From Trichoderma breve (Eukaryota > Ascomycota > Sordariomycetes > Hypocreales > Hypocreaceae), in assembly GCF_028502605.1 (NCBI RefSeq), contig NC_079233.1:1240001-1304000 (forward strand): a stretch of 64,000 nt of DNA. Direction: 5' to 3'. The position numbers were made by a program, and so were the translations under genes. Numbering within the stretch: the stretch's first letter is position 1; every line of letters starts with the position of its first letter. The notes under the pieces were generated by a model, which saw only the letters and a list, made by a program, of their open reading frames with translations, did not search any database and was not told where the DNA came from. This document shows positions 57,469-64,000 of the stretch, one piece after another.

Positions 57469-57862
57469 GAGGCCGCTATCATGTACACATGCTGTTGTGA
57501 CCTCTATGATTATTCGACCAACATCAAAGGAAGTCCCAAGGAGCATAAAAAGCAAGGTTCACTTGGCAAAGGAGGCCGAAGTCAGACGCAATGCTAATGG
57601 TAACGCCGAGGTCGACGCCAACACAGAAGCTAATGGTAGCACATAGGCCGCTGTTGTGTTCAGATACTCTTGAACCTCTGACTATTTGACCGACAACGAA
57701 AGCGATTTCGATAGCCATAGCAAAACCAAGGCTAACCTAGCAAAGAGGCCAAGGTCAGGCGTAATACTGATGGCATTACGAACGCTAACACCGACGCCAG
57801 TGATGAGACAGAGGCCGCTGTTATATGCAAATACTCTTGCAACCTCTGTTACTTTCTAGCCT
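57469..57862 (+). pseudogene. degenerate tandem array with C2H2-finger spacing
   Basis: Two full copies and one partial copy of a block of about 170 bp start at 57471, 57646 and 57813 (shared start GGCCGCT). Copy 1 translates as EAAIMYTCCCDLYDYSTNIK and then GSPKEHKK. Copy 2 has RYS-stop-TSDYLTDNESDFDSHSK, and copy 3 has EAAVICKYSCNLCYF. Aligned, they suggest an ancestral KYSCNLCDY..{12}..H, that is C-x2-C-x12-H as in C2H2 fingers, separated by a linker like NANGNAEVDANTEANGS. Stops and one-base deletions break every frame and differ between copies, so it is not translated as it stands. The last His of the finger is not clearly preserved. Reading: relic of a repeat-finger gene. Confidence 0.5.
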
Positions 57863-59345
57863 CTCGTAGCAGTCGGCGCTGGCGCTGACGCGCTCATTAT
57901 AGCTCTTGTCTTTTAATTCTCACTTCTGGCAAATTTTCATACCAGCGTCTCCATTGTTGTACCTTTTCCTGGACTGCTGGTAGGATCCGATGGTCACGTC
58001 TTTGCTATTGGTCCCATTGTTTCACCCCGGGTATCTGGGCACGCTTACGTTTTCACTCTTGTGCTCTTTTCTTGACCCTTAGGAGCTGCCGATGGCTATG
58101 ATAGACGAGAGACCAAAGAGAGACGAGAGATGATACAGAGACGAGACGAATCGAGACGAATCGAGAGAGAGACGAGAGAGTAGAGCTATTCGCCTGAGAT
58201 ATGAAGCCAACAGCTCCTTCCATTGGCGCCTCTGCCACGGTAACTTGGCGGCGGCGGCAGGAGCGCTTGCGCTTGCTCTCATGCTGTCGTATTCGACCAA
58301 GTAAGGATGTTAACAAGAATGGAGAATAAAAACAAGCCAGAATGAAGTTATAGCAGCAGATACTATAGAGATGTATCTATAGTAGTACATGATTAGTACT
58401 TAATATGAGAACAGTGTACTCGAGTTTCCCAGGAATAGCTGGCCAAGACGTTGAAAGGCCTCGTTGAGAACGATGTGTAGAAGCTTTGTACTAAGCTGTA
58501 GGAGTAAGACCATGTGGAGGGTCTGGCTAAATTGCCTAGCCGAGGCTGGCCAATGTTCGTATTATCATGTGATTAATATGACACTGGCCAAGAATTGGAA
58601 CAATTTGTGATGATGTGAAGGCCCATCTATATAAAAAAGAAAGACTACACCTCAGATAAAATTTGAGCAATGTAAATATAGCTGGTTATTGTGTCTAATA
58701 TTAAACTGGACCAATGCATGATAACACGCGTAAACATGGAGATCGACCTGAGTCGTAGATCCGACGCTATTGTGTGCTTTAAGTCTTAGTCTACGCCTCG
58801 TTCTTCGCTACTTATATGACATGGATGTGACTTAAAGTAATATATAAGAATGTCATATGAAAAAGATTACGTTTGTTCTAATAAACACTTAAATCAGTTG
58901 GCAGTCCTCTCGCGAAGCTCAATAAATACAGTACTAAATTGAGAGAGCTACGGATTTCGGATTGTGCTTTAATTTACTCCGTCGGGGTAACAAGGATCGG
59001 ATCCACAGAACTAACGAAATGCTCGGCCTAACATGATATGAACCATCAAGTCTTCATGCATGAGCTCCTTCCATCGATCTTTTTCGCCATGCCATCTTTC
59101 ATATTCCCTCTGCAAGCTCTGCAAGAGGGAAGAATCTCTGCCCTGTCAAGCTGATTTGGTGGGCCGGGATCCTGGCGCACTTCATCAACCAGCGAAGCGT
59201 CCAGCTATATCCTTTAGGTGATTATTGTCAGCATTTTGTTTCGTTTCTCAGCGCCTCAAACGCCCAAAGAAGCTGTCATCATGCCCGCATTTTGACTAGC
59301 TAGAAAGCCACATTGTCGAACCAAGCAACGGCGGACCCAGTCGCA
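57863..59345. other. A/T-rich spacer before the ABC transporter
   Basis: Contains a purine-rich GACGAGA/CGAATCGAGA repeat at about 58105-58180, and another unit of the dispersed motif near 58349 (AGCAGATACTATAGAGATGT). No intact gene. The last few hundred bases are the transporter leader. Confidence 0.45.
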
Positions 59346-62300
59346 ATGGCTCTAACAGCTGGCGAGAGCAAGGAGGAAGCTCTTGGACACATTGCCGCGA
59401 TAGATGTTGAAAAGGCCGAGATTGGAAGCACAACTGATACATCGCTCGATGTGCCCGTCAGCCACATCAAGCTCGACAGGAACCGCTTTTCCATCGCCGG
59501 CGCAGCGAATTTATCTCTCGACGATGTCGAGGCCGTTGATGTTCAGATCCGGGGACTGGCCATCTCCGTAGATACGGCGCCTTCATGGCTTGATCCTGGT
59601 ACATATCCCGATTTATTCTCCGCTGGATTCAAGACTGCGCCTCGCATTAAGACTTTGCTGCATTCCGTCGATGCGGACCTCAAGCCTGGGACTCTTACGG
59701 CCATCATCGGAGGCAGTGGTTCAGGAAAGACCACCCTGCTCAACAATCTCGCGGAAAGGGTTGTCAGCTCGAGATTGAGCCAACAAGGCCTGGCGGTATT
59801 CAACGGGCAGCTCGGTGTGAACAGCGTAAGGCATGCCTATGTTATGCAGCAGGATATCCTGCTGCCGACTTTGACGGTTCGAGAGACTTTAAGATACTCG
59901 GCTGATCTCCGACTGCCGTCGTCTACCAGCGCCGAAGACCGCGAGAGGATCGTCGAGGAGGTTATTCGCGAACTAGGCCTTAAAGAATGCGCCAACACAC
60001 GCATAGGAAATAGCCAGCACCGCGGTTGCTCTGGAGGCGAAAAGAGGCGTGTGAGCATCGGAGTCCAGCTTTTGTCGAACCCATCCGTGTTGTTTCTCGA
60101 CGAACCCACCACCGGTCTGGATGCAACAAGCGCCTTCCAACTCATCAGGACCTTAAAAGCCTTAGCCCAGAAAGGCAGAAACATCATCACGACAATCCAC
60201 CAACCTCGATCTGAAATTTGGGACCTCTTCGACAACCTCATCATTCTATCCAAGGGAAGCCCTGTCTTCTCTGGCCCCGTCTCCGAATGTCTCCCCTGGT
60301 TCAAGGATCTAGGCCATCAGCTGCCTCCGTTTGTGAACCCAGCAGAATTCGTTATTGACATTGCTGCCGTGGACAACCGTACCCCAGAACTAGAGGCAGA
60401 AACTTCCACTCGTCTCGAGAGCCTGAAAGCAGCATGGAGGGTAGAGAGCGAAAGCCGCTTCCCGGCACTACAGGGCATCGCCGAGATGAGGCGAAACAAG
60501 CACTCAAAGGCAACGACCCATGCCGGATTCCTCCGCCAGGTACGCATCTTGACAGATCGTACCCTAAAGGTCACATACCGAGATCCCCTTGGCATGACGG
60601 CGTCTATTCTAGAAGCCATCATCATGGGACTCGTGATAGGCTACCTGTTCTACAATGTCGGTCGCGATCAGGCTGGCATTAGATCTAGAGAGGGTCTCTT
60701 GTACATATGCGTTGGCCTTCAGGGCTACTTGATCCTGATGTTTGAAACATACCGCCTGACTATTGATATGCCGACATTTGATCGTGAGTCTTCAGAGCAC
60801 TGCGTCGATGCCGTGCCATACATCTTATCACGACGCCTGGCACGACTCGTTACGGAGGATTTCCCTGTCCCTTTTCTTTTTTCTCTCATTCTATACTTCA
60901 TGGCTGGATTTGATCACAATGCTTCCAAGTTCTTCACGTTCTTCAGTATCAGCTTTGTCAACCATTTTGCTTGCATCATGTGCGCATTTACGTGTGTCGT
61001 GACAGTCAGACACTTCCCGGGTGCTAGTCTGATTGCCAATTTCGCTTTTACGCTGCAGAGCATAGCGTGTGGTATATTCATCCAAGTTGATACTATCCCA
61101 GTCTATGTTCGATGGCTGAAGTGGGTGACTTGGTCGGTGAGTTCCCCCTTTTATACTCTCAAAAATCGTATACTGGAGGCTTCTTGTAGGGATAATGAGC
61201 TAACAGTACCACAGTTTTACACCTTTGGAGCGTATTGTGGAAATGAGTTCCAAGGCAGCTTCTACGACTGTCCCGAGCCGGGTGGGCCATCTAATCCCGC
61301 ATGCCTTCAGTATACAGGAGACTACATCATGTCCTCACTCGGATTCCCCAGAAATTGGATTGCTCGCCCGATTGTCTGCCTTGCGGCGTTTGTCATCTTC
61401 TTCTTCATCCTATCGGCGATTGGGTTGCACTATATCAAGGTCGAAATGACTATCGCTCGGCCAAGAGTCTCAGACACGGATCTGTCAGCCGGAAAGGAAA
61501 AGATGACTGCAAGGTCCATTGCAGAGGTTCGCACCATCGATGTTGAGCTGGAGAATTTCTCTCTCGATCTTGATAAAAGAGCTGCCAATGGTAAAAAGCT
61601 GCCTCGAAAAACTATTGTTAAGCCAATTAATGTGACTTTCCAGGCCGGTACCTTGAATATCATCATGGGTCCATCTGGAAGCGGTAAAACATCCCTTCTC
61701 AACTCAATGGCGCTCCGGCTCCGCAACTCAATAAGCACTCACTATCGTCCATCCGGCAAAATGTCTTTTAACGGAGCAGTCCCGTCTTCGTCAGTTGTTC
61801 GATCTGTCTGTTCCTATGTCTGCCAGGATGACGACGCTCTGTTACCCTCGTTGACTGTTCGCGAGACGTTGAGGTTTTCTGCCGCACTACGACTGCCCTC
61901 GTTTATGAGCAAGGAAGAAAAGTATCGTCGCGCCGAGGAGATTCTCATGAAAATGGGATTGAAGGATTGCGCAGACAACTTGATTGGTAACGATTTAGTC
62001 AAGGGCATCTCAGGAGGAGAAAAGCGGCGAGTGTCCATCGCTGTGCAGATCCTTACAGATCCTCGCATCCTTCTCCTGGATGAGCCAACATCTGGACTAG
62101 ACGCCTTCACCGCGAACTCGATCATGGAAGTTCTTCAAGGACTTGCTCAAGAAGGAAGAACGTTAATTCTTACCATCCATCAGCCTCGATCAGACTTGTT
62201 CAAACACTTTGGCAATGTTCTACTTCTTGCTCGCGGAGGTGCCCCGGCCTATGCCGGTCGCGCCAAGGATATGCTCAATTATTTCAACAGACAGGGATAC

Positions 62301-63509
62301 CAATGTCCACAACATTCGAACCCGGCGGACTTTGCCTTGGATATGATTACTGTTGACCTGCAACGAGATGATAGGGAAGCTGAGAGTAGAAATAGGGTTG
62401 AAAAGCTCATCGAGGAGTGGAAAGGATGTTCGTCTGGAGGAGACAAGGAGCAGCAATGGAAGAAGGAGGAAGGGTCAAGGCTTCCAGAGATAACTGAAAC
62501 TGACGAACTGGACGAAAAGCAATCATTTGATGATGGAGATATAGCAGTGGTGAACGACGACGGCGAGCCTAAGATTCAGCCTGCCACCTCTCACAAGTCC
62601 TTCAACAAAGCCAATCTTTCAACGCCAGCAGAACTAGGCGCTCTTGTCCATAAGCGTGCTTCCCTCGCTACCGCAGTGCCTCTGCTTTTGCATCGCGCCG
62701 TCATCAACACGCGCAGGCAGCCTCAGCTCATCATGGCTCGCACAATGCAAGTCGTAGGACTGGCCATCATCTTTGCCCTCTTCTTCGCACCACTGCATCA
62801 CGACTACTACGCGGTGCAGAATTGGATGGGCTTCATACAGGAGGTCGGAGCCTTTTACTTTGTCGGTATGCTGCAAAACGTGGCCATCTATCCCACCGAG
62901 CGAGACGTCTTTTACCGAGAGGATGACGATGGAGTATACAGCGTGGATGCATTTCTGCTTTCCTACACAATCCTCGAGGTCCCCTTTGAGATTCTCAGCT
63001 GCCTTCTTTTCGGCATCTTGATGTGTCTCGCCGTCGGCCTTCCGAGGACGGCAACCATGTACTTTGTCTCCGTCTTTGGCTGCTTCGGGATAGTCTCCTG
63101 TGGCGAGAGTCTTGGAATCATGTTCAACACCATCGTCAACCATACCGGCTTCGCTGTCAACATCATGGGCATGTTCCTCTCCATTGCCACCGCCATGGCC
63201 GGTGTGCTGTCCATCAACGCCCCGAAGGCTTTCAAGGCGCTCAACTACCTCTCACCCATCCGCTACGCATCACGTTCAATCGCCCCCTATGCCTTGCGGG
63301 ATGAAACCTTCTACTGCAAGCCAGGGCAGCAGCTTGCAAATGGTACATGTCCAATTACGACGGGCAAGCAGGTCCTCCGGCTGTATGATTTCGATGACAA
63401 TCCGGTGGTGAATGTAGCGGCTTTGGCTGGGTGCTTGGTTGTATACCGACTGTTGGCTTGGCTCTTGTTGAGACTGGCGAGGACAAGATGGGGCGGATCA
63501 AAGAAGTAG
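59346..63509 (+). CDS. full-size ABCG (white-type) transporter, two NBD-TMD halves
   Basis: Two exons, 59346-61136 and 61215-63509, give about 1361 residues. The open frame runs on upstream without an ATG, so the first ATG (59346) is chosen. The intron 61137-61214 (GTGAGT, branch GCTAAC, CCACAG) is 78 nt without a stop, so it hides inside an open frame. Removing it joins WVTWS to FYTFGAYCGNEFQGSFYDCP, the usual ABCG segment. Half 1 has Walker A GGSGSGKT (about 122-129), signature CSGGEKRRVS and Walker B LFLDEPTTGLD. Half 2 has GPSGSGKT (about 749-756), ISGGEKRRVS and LLLDEPTSGLD. Each is followed by about six membrane helices. Both sites look catalytically complete. The NBD-TMD-NBD-TMD order with white-type halves suggests export of lipophilic compounds; the substrate is unknown. 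Confidence 0.9.
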   Translation: MALTAGESKEEALGHIAAIDVEKAEIGSTTDTSLDVPVSHIKLDRNRFSIAGAANLSLDDVEAVDVQIRGLAISVDTAPSWLDPGTYPDLFSAGFKTAPRIKTLLHSVDADLKPGTLTAIIGGSGSGKTTLLNNLAERVVSSRLSQQGLAVFNGQLGVNSVRHAYVMQQDILLPTLTVRETLRYSADLRLPSSTSAEDRERIVEEVIRELGLKECANTRIGNSQHRGCSGGEKRRVSIGVQLLSNPSVLFLDEPTTGLDATSAFQLIRTLKALAQKGRNIITTIHQPRSEIWDLFDNLIILSKGSPVFSGPVSECLPWFKDLGHQLPPFVNPAEFVIDIAAVDNRTPELEAETSTRLESLKAAWRVESESRFPALQGIAEMRRNKHSKATTHAGFLRQVRILTDRTLKVTYRDPLGMTASILEAIIMGLVIGYLFYNVGRDQAGIRSREGLLYICVGLQGYLILMFETYRLTIDMPTFDRESSEHCVDAVPYILSRRLARLVTEDFPVPFLFSLILYFMAGFDHNASKFFTFFSISFVNHFACIMCAFTCVVTVRHFPGASLIANFAFTLQSIACGIFIQVDTIPVYVRWLKWVTWSVSSPFYTLKNRILEASCRDNELTVPQFYTFGAYCGNEFQGSFYDCPEPGGPSNPACLQYTGDYIMSSLGFPRNWIARPIVCLAAFVIFFFILSAIGLHYIKVEMTIARPRVSDTDLSAGKEKMTARSIAEVRTIDVELENFSLDLDKRAANGKKLPRKTIVKPINVTFQAGTLNIIMGPSGSGKTSLLNSMALRLRNSISTHYRPSGKMSFNGAVPSSSVVRSVCSYVCQDDDALLPSLTVRETLRFSAALRLPSFMSKEEKYRRAEEILMKMGLKDCADNLIGNDLVKGISGGEKRRVSIAVQILTDPRILLLDEPTSGLDAFTANSIMEVLQGLAQEGRTLILTIHQPRSDLFKHFGNVLLLARGGAPAYAGRAKDMLNYFNRQGYQCPQHSNPADFALDMITVDLQRDDREAESRNRVEKLIEEWKGCSSGGDKEQQWKKEEGSRLPEITETDELDEKQSFDDGDIAVVNDDGEPKIQPATSHKSFNKANLSTPAELGALVHKRASLATAVPLLLHRAVINTRRQPQLIMARTMQVVGLAIIFALFFAPLHHDYYAVQNWMGFIQEVGAFYFVGMLQNVAIYPTERDVFYREDDDGVYSVDAFLLSYTILEVPFEILSCLLFGILMCLAVGLPRTATMYFVSVFGCFGIVSCGESLGIMFNTIVNHTGFAVNIMGMFLSIATAMAGVLSINAPKAFKALNYLSPIRYASRSIAPYALRDETFYCKPGQQLANGTCPITTGKQVLRLYDFDDNPVVNVAALAGCLVVYRLLAWLLLRLARTRWGGSKK

Positions 63510-64000
63510 GATCAATCGTTATTTCGATTATTTGCACATGATGCACTCTGATGCGAGGCAATGTATATAAAGTGCTAGGAGTTAATGTAAATATGCATCT
63601 TGGTACTACCTTAGGTAATGATAGCGTGGTTAACACGTCTTGTCCCGTTGCTTGAACTCCACGGTCGCTAGGGCGTTACATGAGCAGTAGTGACTTTGAT
63701 GCTTACAGGTAGCGGTCAAGAATCACGTGTTAATCCACGTCATCTTCCTGCTGCTGCAAGCCGTGACTGCCCCGTTGGCCGTTTGCTGTAGAAGACGATG
63801 CTCTATTTATTTCCTTCTTTTTCCCTCCTCCCAGATAATTTCCTCAGGACAAGAAGAAATAGATTCATATTTCTCAACAATGACAAAATATTTACCATCA
63901 TAATTACAAATGAGCGAACGCGTTCGCAGCATTATTATCCTACATTCTTACAGCGCAGCAAGGGACCATAAGACGCTTGGATATAGACAGGCTGGGCCTT
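63510..64000. other. 3' flank of the ABC transporter to window end
   Basis: No gene is supported in the remaining 490 bp. A gene may begin beyond the window. Confidence 0.4.

Noticed and set aside
58053..58316. 87-codon minus-strand frame
   Set aside because: Produced by a purine-rich GACGAGA repeat; no other support.

Overview
The window is nuclear DNA of a filamentous ascomycete, most likely a Sordariomycete and possibly Hypocreales. The evidence is the short (52-129 nt) GT..AG introns with CTAAC-type branch points, the gene content (creC, creD, a C2H2 plus fungal-specific-domain regulator, nitronate monooxygenase, allantoinase), and intergenic stretches of 0.4-4.6 kb. The species call is inference. 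Most intron/exon models here were rebuilt by eye from splice signals, reading phase and family conservation.

Layout. 0.3-11.4 kb holds conserved housekeeping genes: a small single-pass membrane protein, ENP2 (ribosome biogenesis), MED13 (Mediator kinase module) divergent from it, and an F-box protein. 11.4-15.9 kb is an accessory island. It has two, probably three, related minus-strand genes of unknown function, A/T-rich repeats and a decayed last exon of a second nitronate monooxygenase; the intact monooxygenase follows at 16.0-17.2 kb. 18.5-21.9 kb encodes a large zinc-finger regulator. 24.7-26.2 kb is a probably broken fungal O-methyltransferase. 26.6-34.0 kb is dense and conserved: the mRNA cap methyltransferase ABD1, mitochondrial Rho GTPase GEM1 and creC. 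After 4.6 kb without a supported gene comes creD. 42.5-50.6 kb holds an SLM1-like F-BAR/PH protein, a stand-alone ESCO-type zinc-finger protein, the V-ATPase assembly factor VMA12 divergent from COQ1 (ubiquinone side chain), and a small protein with three 'QING' repeats. The last 10 kb has a DAL1-type allantoinase behind a cluster of GATA sites, a degenerate tandem relic with C2H2-finger spacing, and a full-length duplicated ABCG transporter.

How the genes relate. Most neighbours are functionally independent, as is usual in fungi. The clearest functional link is creC and creD, only 4.6 kb apart. In Aspergillus both act in the ubiquitin layer of carbon catabolite control: CreC with the deubiquitinase CreB, and CreD as an arrestin adaptor for a HECT ligase. 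The accessory segments (11.4-15.9, 22-26, 51-54 and 56-59 kb) carry duplicates, relics, tandem repeats and, in several places, a dispersed short A-rich motif. No tRNA, rRNA, CRISPR array, transposase or reverse transcriptase was found. The least described candidates are the 11.8-15.2 kb gene family, the QING-repeat protein and the decayed finger array.
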